Source: Pullulanibacillus camelliae (GTDB lineage: Bacteria; Bacillota; Bacilli; Bacillales; Sporolactobacillaceae). From it: a stretch of 64,000 nucleotides of DNA. Shown piece by piece: positions 45,027 through 54,572 of this stretch (position 1 is the first letter of the stretch; each line of letters starts with the position of its first letter). A model generated the notes under the pieces. The model saw only the letters and a program-made list of their open reading frames with translations. It had not been told where the DNA came from and did no database searches. Both the position numbers and the translations under genes were made by a program. The stretch spans positions 1 through 64,000 of the forward strand of contig NZ_BMIR01000015.1 of NCBI RefSeq assembly GCF_014642655.1, given 5' to 3'.

Positions 45027-46910
45027 ATGTGTGGATTTGTTGGCTTTGTGTCAAATAAGCTACTTGAACCTAATCAACATGAACAAAATAAAATGATTAA
45101 ACGTACTGACATCATTACGCATAGAGGCCCGGATGATAATGGTTTTTATACAGATGACACGGTCCAATTTGGCTTTCGCCGCTTAAGCATCATTGATCTA
45201 GAGGGTGGTCATCAGCCGTTAAGCTATGAAAACGACCGTTACCATATTATTTTCAATGGCGAAATTTATAATTATCTAGAGCTCAGAGATGAGCTAATAA
45301 AAGAAGGGGCGACGTTTGCAACGACTTCTGATACAGAGGTTATTATAGCTTTATATGCTACGCGCGGTGAAGAGGCTGTCAAAGCGCTTCGCGGTATGTT
45401 TGGCTTTGTCATTTGGGATAAGGAAGATAAGAAAATTTTTGCGGCACGCGATCCCTTTGGCATTAAACCCTTTTATTATATGGAAACAGAAGATGGGACA
45501 TTTTTTGCTTCAGAGAAGAAAAGCTTGTTAGTCGGGCGTCATCCAAGCCCGGTTGCGAAGGAAGCGTTGCAGCATTATTTAACATTTCAATTTGTTCCTG
45601 AACCGGAAACGATGGATGCCTCTATCAGACGTTTACCGCCAGGGCATTATATCACGAAAAAAGTCGGAGAAGGCTTGAACATCCATGCGTATTGGAAGCC
45701 AGAATTCCGCCCTGTTAATCAGCCGATTGACAAGGCAAAAGCAGCGATTCGTGATACCTTACGCGAATCGGTAAAAATGCATATGCGCAGTGATGTGCCT
45801 GTAGGAGCCTTTTTATCCAGCGGCATTGATTCAACAAGTATTGTCGCTCTTGCAAAAGAATTTCATCCTAATATTCAAACCTTTACAGTTGGTTTTGAAC
45901 GCGAAGGCTATAGCGAAATTGATATTGCAAAGGATTCCGCTGAAAAGCTGGGAGTAGAGAACATTCATACTGTCATTACCCCTGAGGCTTTCTTAAAAGA
46001 GCTACCAAAGATTATTTGGCATATGGATGATCCTGTGGCCGACCCTGCAGCTATTCCTTTGTATTTTGTTGCGAAGGAAGCCAGCAAGCATGTTAAAGTC
46101 GTTCTCAGTGGAGAAGGTGCTGATGAGCTCTTTGGAGGCTATAACATTTATCGTGAACCTCTTGATTTAAAATGGATTAAAAACATGCCTGAGGGGACGA
46201 AGCGTTTCTTGAAAAAAATCGCGACCAAATTGCCTGCGGATATGAAAGGGCGAAGCTTTTTGCTGCGGGGATGCACACCGATGGAAGAGCGCTATGTTGG
46301 AAATGCCTTTATGTTTGATGAAAATGAGAAACGCTTTGTCATGAAGGCACATAAGGAAACCACTCACTTTACACAGGTTACGGCTGATCTTTACGCCAAT
46401 GCTAACGCTTATTCTGATGTAGAGACCATGCAGTACATTGATATGCATACATGGCTAAGGGGCGATATTTTAGTGAAGGCGGATCGCATGACAATGGCGC
46501 ATTCCCTTGAGCTTCGTGTTCCTTTTTTGGATAAAGAAGTATTCAAAGTGGCTTCTACAATCCCTGCTGAATTAAAAACAGCAAATAAAACGACGAAATA
46601 CGCTCTTCGCGAAGCAATGCGCGGGATTGTTCCGGATTCTATCTTATATCGCAAAAAACTTGGATTCCCAGTACCCATTCGTATTTGGCTAAAAAATGAG
46701 CTTTATGACTGGGCCAAAAATCTCATCCGTGAAAGTCAGGCGGACCAATGGATCAATAAGTCATATGTCTACAAGTTGCTTGATGATCATCGCAATGACA
46801 AGCGGGATAACAGTCGTAAAATTTGGACAACACTGATCTTTATGCTATGGCACCAAATCTACATTGAAAAGGCCTTGCAATTTGATCACGAAAGAGTGAG
46901 ACAGCTTTAA
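45027..46910 (+). CDS. asnO: glutamine-hydrolysing asparagine synthetase
   Basis: Makes asparagine from aspartate, ATP and glutamine. The N-terminal glutaminase domain has the catalytic Cys2 (MCGFVGFV) with FNGEIYNYLELRDEL; the synthetase domain has the PP-loop LSSGIDSTS at about 262-270 and the end KKLGFPVPIRIWL. It has 627 residues. B. subtilis has three such enzymes (AsnB, AsnH, AsnO); the resemblance in length and N-terminus favours AsnO, but this is uncertain. AAAGGAG before the ATG. Single gene. Confidence 0.88.
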   Translation: MCGFVGFVSNKLLEPNQHEQNKMIKRTDIITHRGPDDNGFYTDDTVQFGFRRLSIIDLEGGHQPLSYENDRYHIIFNGEIYNYLELRDELIKEGATFATTSDTEVIIALYATRGEEAVKALRGMFGFVIWDKEDKKIFAARDPFGIKPFYYMETEDGTFFASEKKSLLVGRHPSPVAKEALQHYLTFQFVPEPETMDASIRRLPPGHYITKKVGEGLNIHAYWKPEFRPVNQPIDKAKAAIRDTLRESVKMHMRSDVPVGAFLSSGIDSTSIVALAKEFHPNIQTFTVGFEREGYSEIDIAKDSAEKLGVENIHTVITPEAFLKELPKIIWHMDDPVADPAAIPLYFVAKEASKHVKVVLSGEGADELFGGYNIYREPLDLKWIKNMPEGTKRFLKKIATKLPADMKGRSFLLRGCTPMEERYVGNAFMFDENEKRFVMKAHKETTHFTQVTADLYANANAYSDVETMQYIDMHTWLRGDILVKADRMTMAHSLELRVPFLDKEVFKVASTIPAELKTANKTTKYALREAMRGIVPDSILYRKKLGFPVPIRIWLKNELYDWAKNLIRESQADQWINKSYVYKLLDDHRNDKRDNSRKIWTTLIFMLWHQIYIEKALQFDHERVRQL

Positions 46911-46994
46911 GCATGGGATGAATGGTCATGGCTTTAAAAGAACGGATAGCCTATGTTATACTTTAAAGGTTAATAAAACATAGGAGTTGTTTGC

Positions 46995-47399
46995 ATGCTG
47001 GATCAGTTCAACGTCGGAGATATCATCGAAGGAAAGGTAACCGGAATCAAGCCTTTTGGTGCATTTGTCGCCATAGATAATGAACATCAAGGTCTTGTCC
47101 ATATATCAGAGGTTTCACACGGATTTGTTAAGGACATTAATGAAGTGCTTAACGTCGGAGACATGGTTAAGGTGAAAATTCTCAAGATTGATCAGGAAAA
47201 CGGAAAAATTTCATTGTCTATTCGACAAGCGGAGCCAAAGCCTGAACGCCCAAGACCTGCACGTGCGCAAGAAGAGCAGGGTAACCGACGTGGATCCAAT
47301 GATAACGGTGGATTTAACACATTAGAACAAAAGCTTAAGCAATGGATGAAGGATTCGAACGAAAAACAAGCCCAATTAAATAAGCGGCTCAAAAAATAA
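46995..47399 (+). CDS. yugI: S1-domain RNA-binding protein, YugI-like
   Basis: A 134-residue protein with one S1 RNA-binding domain at about residues 5-75 (GDIIEGKVTGIKPFGAFVAI, QGLVHISEVSHGFVKDI, GKISLSIRQAE), then an Arg/Pro/Gln-rich linker and a short helical end. Matches general stress protein 13 (YugI, CvfD in other species), which associates with ribosomes. AGGAG before the ATG. Own terminator. Confidence 0.9.
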   Translation: MLDQFNVGDIIEGKVTGIKPFGAFVAIDNEHQGLVHISEVSHGFVKDINEVLNVGDMVKVKILKIDQENGKISLSIRQAEPKPERPRPARAQEEQGNRRGSNDNGGFNTLEQKLKQWMKDSNEKQAQLNKRLKK

Positions 47400-47428
47400 A
47401 AGGTATCCTAATGGATACCTTTTATTTT
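47398..47428. terminator. terminator after yugI
   Basis: AAAAGGTATCC and GGATACCTTTT with TAAT loop; A and T flanks allow use from both sides. Confidence 0.88.
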
Positions 47429-47459
47429 ATATTAAACGAAATCGAGAGTCGTCTTATTC

Positions 47460-47690
47460 TTAGTGATATTGTTTATTCGGTTCGGTACTGAGTTCTTCTG
47501 AAGGCTTGAATAGAAGGGTAAGGCAATAAAGTGCTGAAAGACCAACAATGCCATAAATGATGCGTGAGATAACGGCGTCCTGTCCACCAAATATAGCTGC
47601 GATGAGATCGAACTGAAAGAAACCGATAAGTCCCCAGTTAATCCCACCGATAATAATGAGTGCTAAGGCAGTACGTTGTAACCCATTCAT
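47460..47690 (-). CDS. yuzA: DUF378 membrane protein YuzA
   Basis: A 76-residue membrane protein of the DUF378 family with two helices: TALALIIIGGINWGLIGFFQ and SRIIYGIVGLSALYCLTLLF. GGINWGLIGFF is the family signature. GAAGGAGG eight bases before the ATG. It lies between yugI and yugJ as in B. subtilis. Function unknown. Confidence 0.88.
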   Translation of the reverse strand: MNGLQRTALALIIIGGINWGLIGFFQFDLIAAIFGGQDAVISRIIYGIVGLSALYCLTLLFKPSEELSTEPNKQYH

Positions 47691-47895
47691 CCTTTTAACC
47701 TCCTTCGTAACCAGAATAAGGTGAGCAACTTACTTACGAAAAGGAATCCATATCGTAAGAAGTCTTCTTTATAGGTTGCCAACCCAAAAAGAAAAATATG
47801 CGCCTTTCGTGAGTATCTTGCTTTACTTTTTATGAGAATAACCATGATAATAGGAGTGTAAACTGATTAAGGGAATAAGAAAGGGGTCTGTTTAA

Positions 47896-49059
47896 GTGGA
47901 TAACTTTACATTTCATAATCCGACCAAATTGATTTTTGGTAAGGACCAGACGGAAGCTCTTCGTAAAGAAATTCCAAGTTATGGCGATAAAGTCCTCATT
48001 GTTTATGGTGGTGGCAGTATTAAGCGCAATGGACTTTTAGATAAAGTAAAGTCAGAATTAGCTGCGGCTAATGCTTCAGCATTTGAGCTCGCAGGTGTTG
48101 AACCGAACCCTCGCGTGACAACAGTCAATAAAGGGGCAGACCTTTGTAAAAGGGAAAATATAGACCTTATTTTAGCCGTTGGCGGCGGCAGTGTCATCGA
48201 TTGTGCGAAGACAATCGCTGCAGCAGCCAAATATGATGGTGACGCTTGGGATCTTGTCACGAAAAAGGCCGTGCCGACAGATGCACTCCCGCTTGGTGTT
48301 GTGTTGACTTTAGCAGCAACTGGATCAGAAATGAATTCGGGGGCTGTCATTACAAATTGGGAGACCAATGAAAAATACGGATGGGGATCACCGCTTCTTT
48401 TCCCAAAGTTCTCGATTCTTGATCCACAAAATACATACACGGTGCCACAGGATCAAACCGTCTATGGTATCGTTGATATGATGAGTCACGTTCTCGAACA
48501 ATATTATTTTCATTCCAAAAATGCGCCTTTACAAGAGCGTTTGTGTGAATCAGTATTGCAAACTGTTATTGAAACCGCGCCAAAGCTCTTAGAGGATCTG
48601 ACCAATTATGACTATCGCGAAACCATTATGTATTGTGGAACGATGGCCTTAAACAATATGATCCGCATGGGGACTTTGGGGGATTGGGGCACACATAATC
48701 TTGAACATGCTGTGTCAGCTGTTTACGATATCCCACACGGTGGTGGGCTTGCCATCCTGTTCCCAAATTGGCTCAAATATACCTTGAATGAAGGTCTAAA
48801 ACAAAGCAAGCAACTGGCAATCCGTGTTTTCGAAGTAGATCCTGAAGGCAAGTCTGATGAGGAAATCGCGCTTGAAGGCATTGAAAGGCTGCGCGCTTTT
48901 TGGAATAGCATTGGTGCTCCATCTACATTAAAGGCTTATGATATCGGCGATGAAAAGCTGGATGTCATGGTCGACCGCGCCATGGCCAACGGTCCTTTTG
49001 GTGGATTTGCTCGACTTGAAGCTAAGGATGTCACAGAGATTTATAAAATGGCTTTATAA
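47896..49059 (+). CDS. yugJ: iron-containing alcohol dehydrogenase, YugJ-like
   Basis: A 387-residue enzyme of the group III (iron-containing) alcohol dehydrogenase family, close to NADH-dependent butanol dehydrogenases. The NAD site is [13 protein letters not shown]; metal ligands are expected in [13 protein letters not shown] and [20 protein letters not shown]. The start [16 protein letters not shown] is typical. GTG start after AAAGGGG. Next to pgi, as yugJ/yugK are in B. subtilis. The natural substrate is open. Confidence 0.9.
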   Translation: MDNFTFHNPTKLIFGKDQTEALRKEIPSYGDKVLIVYGGGSIKRNGLLDKVKSELAAANASAFELAGVEPNPRVTTVNKGADLCKRENIDLILAVGGGSVIDCAKTIAAAAKYDGDAWDLVTKKAVPTDALPLGVVLTLAATGSEMNSGAVITNWETNEKYGWGSPLLFPKFSILDPQNTYTVPQDQTVYGIVDMMSHVLEQYYFHSKNAPLQERLCESVLQTVIETAPKLLEDLTNYDYRETIMYCGTMALNNMIRMGTLGDWGTHNLEHAVSAVYDIPHGGGLAILFPNWLKYTLNEGLKQSKQLAIRVFEVDPEGKSDEEIALEGIERLRAFWNSIGAPSTLKAYDIGDEKLDVMVDRAMANGPFGGFARLEAKDVTEIYKMAL

Positions 49060-49068
49060 CCAGGTGTC

Positions 49069-49103
49069 GCCTTCCTCCTTATAGGGGGAGGCTTCGTTTT
49101 TTT
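49069..49103 (+). terminator. terminator after yugJ
   Basis: GCC(TT)CCTCC and GGGGGAGGC pair with a small bulge, followed a few bases later by seven T residues. Confidence 0.7.
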
Positions 49104-49256
49104 ACGTAAGGCCAAGAGTGGATGAGTGTAATTCAGAATATAAATGGTCAAGCTATGGTGGGACTAGCTTCGCCATACTTCTTGCAAAACCATTTGCCTA
49201 TTTTCTTAATTTTATGTACAGTTAGAATTGGATATTAATAATGGAGGTTGAACAGG

Positions 49257-50609
49257 ATGAGTAAAGTAACGTTTGATTACCATAACGCCCTTCCTTTTTT
49301 CTCAGAAAAAGAAATTGATCACTTGGAAAGTGCTGTTAAAGGTGCTCATGAAGCAATACATAATAAAACGGGGGCTGGTCATGATTTTCTTGGTTGGGTT
49401 GAACTCCCAACGAATTATGATAAAGAGGAATTCTCTAGGATTCAAAAGGCAGCTGCCAAAATTCAATCCGATTCAGATGTCCTGCTTGTCATCGGCATCG
49501 GTGGTTCTTATTTAGGCGCCCGTGCGGCAATTGAAATGCTTAATCATAGCTTCAATAATTTGTTGAGCAAAGAAGAGAGACAAGCCCCACAAGTGTTCTT
49601 TGTTGGCAATTCCATCAGTTCGACTTATATAAAGGATCTCCTTGATGTAATAAAAGACAAAGACTTCTCTGTGAATGTTATCTCTAAATCAGGGACAACA
49701 ACTGAGCCAGCGATCGCCTTTCGGATTTTCCGGGCGCTTTTAGAAGAAAAATATGGTAAAGAAGAAGCGCAACAACGCATCTATGCGACCACGGATCGTG
49801 AAAAGGGTGCATTAAAAACATTGGCTAATAATGAGGGCTATGAAACCTTTGTGATTCCTGATGATGTTGGTGGTCGTTATTCTGTTTTAACAGCTGTTGG
49901 ATTGCTTCCAATTGCCGTCAGTGGCATTGACATTGAAGCAATCATGGAAGGGGCACGCGATGCTCAGAATGATTTTGCAGCGCCAAACCTAAAGGAAAAT
50001 GCCGCTTATCAATATGCAGCAGTCCGCAATATTTTCTATAATAAGGGCAAGGCCATTGAACTGCTTGTCAATTATGAGCCAGGCCTCCATTATTTTTCAG
50101 AATGGTGGAAGCAGTTATTCGGCGAAAGTGAAGGAAAGGATCAAAAAGCTTTATTCCCAGCTTCGGTTGACTTTTCAACAGATCTTCATTCAATGGGGCA
50201 ATACGTTCAAGAAGGACGTCGCCATTTAATTGAAACGGTATTAAATGTGGAAAAAGCACGCCAGGAAATCGTCATTGAAGAGGACGAGGCTAACCTTGAT
50301 AAATTGAATTACTTGGCTGGTAAAACCATGGACTTTGTCAATAAGAAAGCGTTCCAAGGGACCCTGCTTGCGCATACAGATGGTGAAGTGCCTAACTTAG
50401 TTGTTAACATTCCGGAGTTAACGCCTTATTATTTCGGCTATTTGGTCTATTTCTTTGAAAAGGCCTGTGCTGTCAGTGGCTATCTCCTTGGCGTTAATCC
50501 CTTTGACCAGCCTGGAGTCGAAGCTTATAAAAAGAACATGTTTGCTCTTCTTGGCAAGCCCGGCTTCGAAAAAGAAAAAGCAGAGCTCGAGCAACGTTTA
50601 AATAAGTAA
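49257..50609 (+). CDS. pgi: glucose-6-phosphate isomerase
   Basis: Interconverts glucose 6-phosphate and fructose 6-phosphate in glycolysis. Conserved segments [56 protein letters not shown] and [20 protein letters not shown] are present. ATG 49257 lies nine bases after GGAGG; a TTG directly after that site is unlikely. The 450-residue product equals the B. subtilis enzyme. Strong terminator follows. Confidence 0.97.
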   Translation: MSKVTFDYHNALPFFSEKEIDHLESAVKGAHEAIHNKTGAGHDFLGWVELPTNYDKEEFSRIQKAAAKIQSDSDVLLVIGIGGSYLGARAAIEMLNHSFNNLLSKEERQAPQVFFVGNSISSTYIKDLLDVIKDKDFSVNVISKSGTTTEPAIAFRIFRALLEEKYGKEEAQQRIYATTDREKGALKTLANNEGYETFVIPDDVGGRYSVLTAVGLLPIAVSGIDIEAIMEGARDAQNDFAAPNLKENAAYQYAAVRNIFYNKGKAIELLVNYEPGLHYFSEWWKQLFGESEGKDQKALFPASVDFSTDLHSMGQYVQEGRRHLIETVLNVEKARQEIVIEEDEANLDKLNYLAGKTMDFVNKKAFQGTLLAHTDGEVPNLVVNIPELTPYYFGYLVYFFEKACAVSGYLLGVNPFDQPGVEAYKKNMFALLGKPGFEKEKAELEQRLNK

Positions 50610-50616
50610 ACTCATG

Positions 50617-50650
50617 AAAGGGGAGTGTCCTTAGATGGACACCCCCTTTT
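50617..50650 (+). terminator. terminator after pgi
   Basis: AAAGGGGAGTGTCC and GGACACCCCCTTT with T residues following. Confidence 0.88.
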
Positions 50651-50754
50651 TGAATGATAGGAATCTATAAAATCATGTGCTAGGAAAGATCCCCATCAAG
50701 AATGTCAAAATGATAAAAGTCCAAATATTTTTAAAAAATAAGTAGTAAAAATTT

Positions 50755-51326
50755 ATGGAAGTGCTCTGATGTTAATTTCGAGGATTAAGTTTTCAAATCT
50801 AGGTGTGAGCGCAACAAAAGTCCTAGGCAAAATAACAAAAGCTTCACGCAAAGTAACAAATGTCTCCAAATGAAGAACAAATCCGAGGTTCAAGCTTCCG
50901 AATCCAGAGGTGAGCGCAACAAAAGCCCTGATCAAGAGAACGAAAGCCTGCTTCAAAGTAACAAAAGGCGTGGACAATTTAACAAAAGCTCTACGCAAAA
51001 TAACCAATCAAACCCGAAGTTTCCGAATAGAGAACAAATCCGAGGTTCAAGCTTCCGAGTCCAGGGGTGAGCGCAACAAAAGCCCTGGCCAAGAGAACGA
51101 AAGCCTGCTTCAAAGTAACAAAAGGCGTGGACAATTTAACAAAAGCTCTACGCAAAGTAACCAATCAAACCCGAAGTTTCCGAATAGAGAACAAATCCGA
51201 GGTTCAAGCTTCCGAATCCAGGGGTGAGCGCAACAAAAGCCCTGGTCAAGAAAACAAAAGCCTGCTTCAAAGTAACAAAAGGCGTGGACAATTTAACAAA
51301 AATCTCACGCAAAAAAACAAAAAAGG
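50755..51326 (+). repeat. 157-bp tandem repeats upstream of CRISPR array 2
   Basis: Three consecutive units beginning AGAACAAATCCGAGGTTCAA start at 50874, 51031 and 51188, exactly 157 bp apart; the first two are nearly identical and the third decays near its end. A partial, drifted unit lies before them. Each contains several AACAAAAG words (GCGCAACAAAAGCCCTG, AGTAACAAAAGGCGTGGACA, TTTAACAAAAGCTC). Since 157 is not a multiple of three, the long open frames across this stretch change frame with each unit and are not genes. Confidence 0.88.
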
Positions 51327-51556
51327 AAGCCGAGTTTTTATTAGATGGTCGTAAATAAAGCAGCATGTTATGCTTGCTTTATAAGAGAGGGGAATCAGGT
51401 GCGAATGTGAAGTGAACATAAAATACTAGGGAGATTCGCACCATATATAAGTCCATTTTTATTATTTTTATTTCCTTTAATGTATTTAAATGGTAAAATA
51501 AAAGTAATTTATTAGTAAAAATTCAATTTTATAGGACGTTTTTACTGGATTCCGCT
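51327..51556 (+). promoter_or_regulatory. CRISPR array 2 leader
   Basis: Follows the array 1 leader closely: GATGGTCGTAAATAAAGCAG, the inverted repeat GGTGCGAA (51398) and TTCGCACC (51435), ATTTTTATTATTTTTATTTC and a final GGATTCCGCT before the first repeat. The 37-bp distance between the arms of the inverted repeat is the same in both leaders. Confidence 0.85.
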
Positions 51557-51974
51557 GTCGCACTCTTCGTGAGTGCGTGGATTGAAATTTTTTCGTAATC
51601 GATGTATATTTTTCGGCATTCGGTCGCACTCTTCGTGAGTGCGTGGATTGAAATCTACAATTCTTTTATTGATGCAAGCCAAGTTCCTGGTCGCACTCTT
51701 CGTGAGTGCGTGGATTGAAATCCAATGTTAGGAGAGATTACCTTGTTAAAAGCGCGGTCGCACTCTTCGTGAGTGCGTGGATTGAAATGGTTTGCTTTCA
51801 ACCAATCCTTGGTTTTCTTTAGTCGCACTCTTCGTGAGTGCGTGGATTGAAATTGAAAAATATTATACAATTGGTTATGGCCATTATGGTCGCACTCTTC
51901 GTGAGTGCGTGGATTGAAAAGATTTGCGTTTGAGTCACCCTATACTTTTCTTTAGTCGCACTCTTCGTGAGTGC
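51557..51974 (+). CRISPR. CRISPR array 2, type I-C-like, 7 repeats (last truncated) and 6 spacers
   Basis: The repeat begins GTCGCACTCTTCGTGAGTGC and ends GTGGATTGAAAT. It differs from array 1 by one base in the hairpin loop (CTTCGTGAG for CTTCATGAG). Repeats start at 51557, 51623, 51690, 51757, 51822, 51889 and 51955; the sixth ends GAAAA. The seventh stops after 20 of 32 bases (GTCGCACTCTTCGTGAGTGC) and continues into a family-B repeat fragment. Spacers are 33-35 bp, none shared with array 1. No cas gene stands nearby. Confidence 0.97.
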
Positions 51975-52036
51975 AAAACCACGAACATCAGGCTGTGCTT
52001 AGCGAAGCGGTGAAGTGCGAGCCACGTTTTCTAAAA
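51975..52036 (+). repeat. family-B repeat fragment joined to the truncated CRISPR repeat
   Basis: GAACATCAGGCTGTGCTTAG, CGAAGCGGTGAAGTGCGAGC and CACGTTTTCTAAAAG match the 3' end of family B (ACATCAGGAGTACCAGCGAA, GTGGTGCAAGCCAAGTTTTC). Its left end coincides with the break in the seventh CRISPR repeat. Confidence 0.7.
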
Positions 52037-52189
52037 GTCTTAGTTGAGCACTGGTCTTCGATATGAATGATTTTTTTAATCGGGTGAACACTAATGGCAG
52101 ATCAACTGTTAAAGAAAAAGGGACAAACTATTTATCAAAAAGGGCATGCGCTTGTATTTAAGGAAACGAAAAGGTGTTGGAGGACGGAC

Positions 52190-52486
52190 ATGAAAAAGAA
52201 GAGCTTTATCCTTTCAAGAATCATCAATATTTTGGTGTCCGCTGTTCAAATTATTATGGGCCTTTATATTGTATTGAAATTATTTGGGGCAGCCGAGGTT
52301 CCTTTTGTCCATTGGATATATACATTGAGTGCCCCATTACTTGCTCCTTTTAAAGGCATTTTTCATTCTATACTTTTTCAAGAATCCTACTATTTGGATC
52401 TCTCTGCTGTTTTTGCACTTATTGTTTATAGTATTGCTGGCTACGTTCTTGTCCGACTGGCCTTGGTGATCGAATCGAGAGGGTAG
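52190..52486 (+). CDS. YggT-family membrane protein
   Basis: A 98-residue membrane protein: INILVSAVQIIMGLYIVLKL at the start, a re-entrant-like middle with FVHWIYTLSAPLLAPFKGIF and LSAVFALIVYSIAGYVLVRL at the end. APLLAPFKGI is the YggT family hallmark. ATG 52190 follows GGAGG closely; the frame extends 32 codons upstream without a site. YggT proteins are linked to cell division and osmotic functions in other bacteria, but here there is no such neighbour. Confidence 0.8.
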   Translation: MKKKSFILSRIINILVSAVQIIMGLYIVLKLFGAAEVPFVHWIYTLSAPLLAPFKGIFHSILFQESYYLDLSAVFALIVYSIAGYVLVRLALVIESRG

Positions 52487-52585
52487 TCTCTCTCGAAAAA
52501 TTGCAGGGCATTTATCGCCATTTTTCCTGGTGATTTGTTATACTAGGAGTGTAAAAGCTTTATCGAAAAATCAGGAGGTTCCCAA

Positions 52586-53974
52586 ATGGAGTATAGAATC
52601 GAGAAAGATACGATTGGAGAAATCAAGGTCCCTGCAGATAAGCTTTGGGCGGCGCAAACCCAAAGGAGTAAGGAAAACTTCAAAATCGGTTGGGAGAAAA
52701 TGCCTTTGGCTATTGTGAAAGCCTTTGCTACCTTAAAAAAAGGGGCTGCATTAGCTAATAATAAGCTTGGCAAACTTGAGCAGGACAAAACAGATGCAAT
52801 TGTGCAAGCAGCCGATGAAGTGATTGCGGGCAAATGGGACGAGCACTTTCCACTTGTAGTTTGGCAAACGGGTAGCGGGACACAATCGAATATGAATGTG
52901 AACGAAGTGATCGCCAACCGTGCAAATCAAATATTAAAGGAAAAAGGCAGCGCAAGCCATGTGCATCCGAATGATGATGTCAATAAATCACAAAGCTCAA
53001 ATGATACCTACCCAACAGCTATGCATGTCGCTGCGGTGCTTGCCGTCGAAGATGAAGTGATTCCTGCCTTACATAAGCTAAAAGCAACTTTGACCGAAAA
53101 ATCCGAGAAATTTGCTGCTATCATTAAAATTGGTCGGACACACTTGCAGGATGCAACCCCGCTTACTCTTGGACAGGAAATCAGTGGCTGGGTTGCCATG
53201 CTTGAAAAGAGCGAGGCAATGCTGACTGAAGCAACCAAGCACATTAAAGAACTTGCCATTGGCGGTACTGCTGTCGGTACAGGATTGAATGCTCATCCAG
53301 AGTTTGGGGATAGGACTGCTGAAGAGATCTCTAAAGTTACTGGAAAAACATTTGTCTCCTCTGATAATAAATTCCATGCCTTAACAAGTCATGATCAGAT
53401 CACTTCTGTACATGGTGTCTTAAAAGCATTGGCTGCTGACTTAATGAAAATTGCTAACGATGTACGCTGGCTAGCAAGCGGTCCACGTTGTGGTATTGGG
53501 GAATTAACGATTCCAGCCAATGAACCAGGAAGCTCGATCATGCCTGGTAAAGTCAATCCGACACAATCAGAAGCCGTTACGATGGTTGCTGCTCAAGTTT
53601 TTGGTAATGATGCAACGATTGGCTTTGCAGCAAGTCAAGGCAATTTTGAGCTAAATGTATTTAAGCCAGTCATCGCTTATAATTTCTTGCAATCAGCGCG
53701 CTTGCTTGCCGATGCTATGGTCTCCTTTAATGACAATTGTGCTGTTGGAATTGAACCAGAGACAGATAAAATTGATCAATATCTCCACAACTCATTGATG
53801 CTTGTTACAGCACTCAATCCACATATCGGCTATGAAAAGGCGGCAAGCATTGCCAAAACCGCTCATAAAGAAGGAACGACATTAAAAGAAGCGGCGGTTA
53901 GTACAGGAATTTTAACAGCTGAAGAATTTGATAAGCTCGTACGTCCTGAAGAGATGACAGGTCCAAAGGCGTAA
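52586..53974 (+). CDS. fumC: class II fumarate hydratase
   Basis: TCA-cycle enzyme that interconverts fumarate and malate, iron-free class II. The signature [16 protein letters not shown], the substrate sites [13 protein letters not shown] and [12 protein letters not shown], and the catalytic-pair region [16 protein letters not shown] are intact. It has 462 residues, as in B. subtilis CitG. ATG after AGGAGG. A TATACT -10 stands about 45 bases upstream without a good -35. Followed by a strong terminator. Confidence 0.97.
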   Translation: MEYRIEKDTIGEIKVPADKLWAAQTQRSKENFKIGWEKMPLAIVKAFATLKKGAALANNKLGKLEQDKTDAIVQAADEVIAGKWDEHFPLVVWQTGSGTQSNMNVNEVIANRANQILKEKGSASHVHPNDDVNKSQSSNDTYPTAMHVAAVLAVEDEVIPALHKLKATLTEKSEKFAAIIKIGRTHLQDATPLTLGQEISGWVAMLEKSEAMLTEATKHIKELAIGGTAVGTGLNAHPEFGDRTAEEISKVTGKTFVSSDNKFHALTSHDQITSVHGVLKALAADLMKIANDVRWLASGPRCGIGELTIPANEPGSSIMPGKVNPTQSEAVTMVAAQVFGNDATIGFAASQGNFELNVFKPVIAYNFLQSARLLADAMVSFNDNCAVGIEPETDKIDQYLHNSLMLVTALNPHIGYEKAASIAKTAHKEGTTLKEAAVSTGILTAEEFDKLVRPEEMTGPKA

Positions 53975-54027
53975 AGCCGCCTTCCCTGTATATCAAAAAC
54001 TAAAGTTGCCATTTTAGCAAATGTACA

Positions 54028-54068
54028 ACAGCTCCCTCCTCAAATAAATGAGAAGGGAGCTGTTTTTT
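54028..54068. terminator. terminator after fumC
   Basis: ACAGCTCCCTCCTC pairs with GAGAAGGGAGCTGT, followed by six T residues; it separates fumC from the convergent heme gene. Confidence 0.88.
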
Positions 54069-54094
54069 ATATCCTTTTGCTGACGCTTTCGTGC

Positions 54095-54424
54095 TTAAGC
54101 CTGTTGGAAGGCTGGATCAAAGACTTCATAGCTATGGAGGGTTTTTGTCATTTTAACGGCATCGGTGGCATGCGATGGATGGGCACGGGCATTTTTATGT
54201 TCTTGAACATGTTCCTCACGTGATATCCACGCTTTAAAATCTTCTTGCTTTTCCCATTTTGAAACGAATGCATACTCAACCGTATCCTTCAATTCTCTTC
54301 GCCAGCATTCATAGGAAAGTAGTCCTGTAGCTTGTTCAATCTCTTTTTTATTTTTAATCGCCTTTTGTCTCAATTGATCTTCATGGTCTTGATCGATCTC
54401 GAATTTCGCTTGCATGACGAACAT
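54095..54424 (-). CDS. ABM-domain heme-degrading monooxygenase, HmoA/IsdG-like
   Basis: A 109-residue antibiotic-biosynthesis-monooxygenase fold protein. The core MFVMQAKFEIDQDHEDQLRQ, YECWRRELKDTVEYAFVSKW and EDFKAWISREEHVQEHKNAR is typical of the heme monooxygenases HmoA/HmoB and IsdG, with candidate heme-binding His residues in the last segment. A Fur box overlaps its promoter, which supports a part in recovering iron from heme. AGGAGGGGG lies before the ATG. No heme uptake genes are in this window. Confidence 0.8.
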   Translation of the reverse strand: MFVMQAKFEIDQDHEDQLRQKAIKNKKEIEQATGLLSYECWRRELKDTVEYAFVSKWEKQEDFKAWISREEHVQEHKNARAHPSHATDAVKMTKTLHSYEVFDPAFQQA

Positions 54425-54457
54425 AAAAGATCCCCCTCCTGTGATGTGTATGCTTTC

Positions 54458-54486
54458 ATTATAACGATAGTGATTCTCATTTTCAA
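54458..54486 (-). promoter_or_regulatory. Fur-controlled promoter of the heme monooxygenase
   Basis: On the minus strand TTGAAA, 17 bases, then TATAAT. The spacer and -35 contain GAAAATGAGAATCACTATC (plus positions 54466-54484), which agrees at 16 of 19 positions with the classical Fur box GATAATGATAATCATTATC. Fur with iron would thus cover the promoter. The start codon is about 35 bases downstream. Confidence 0.85.
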
Positions 54487-54572
54487 TGGAAATAAAAGAG
54501 GACAGCGCTTGCTAAAGTGTGCGGAATATTGGCACTATAGCTGCATACACTTCACTTGAGGAGGCGATAACC

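Noticed and set aside
50910-51227. Open frames of about 100 codons in the repeats before CRISPR array 2, on both strands
   Set aside because: They come from 157-bp tandem repeats with a period not divisible by three, have no ribosome binding sites and are made of low-complexity repeated words.
51655-51870. Minus-strand frame across CRISPR array 2 with STHSRRVR units
   Set aside because: Again a translation of CRISPR repeats and spacers.
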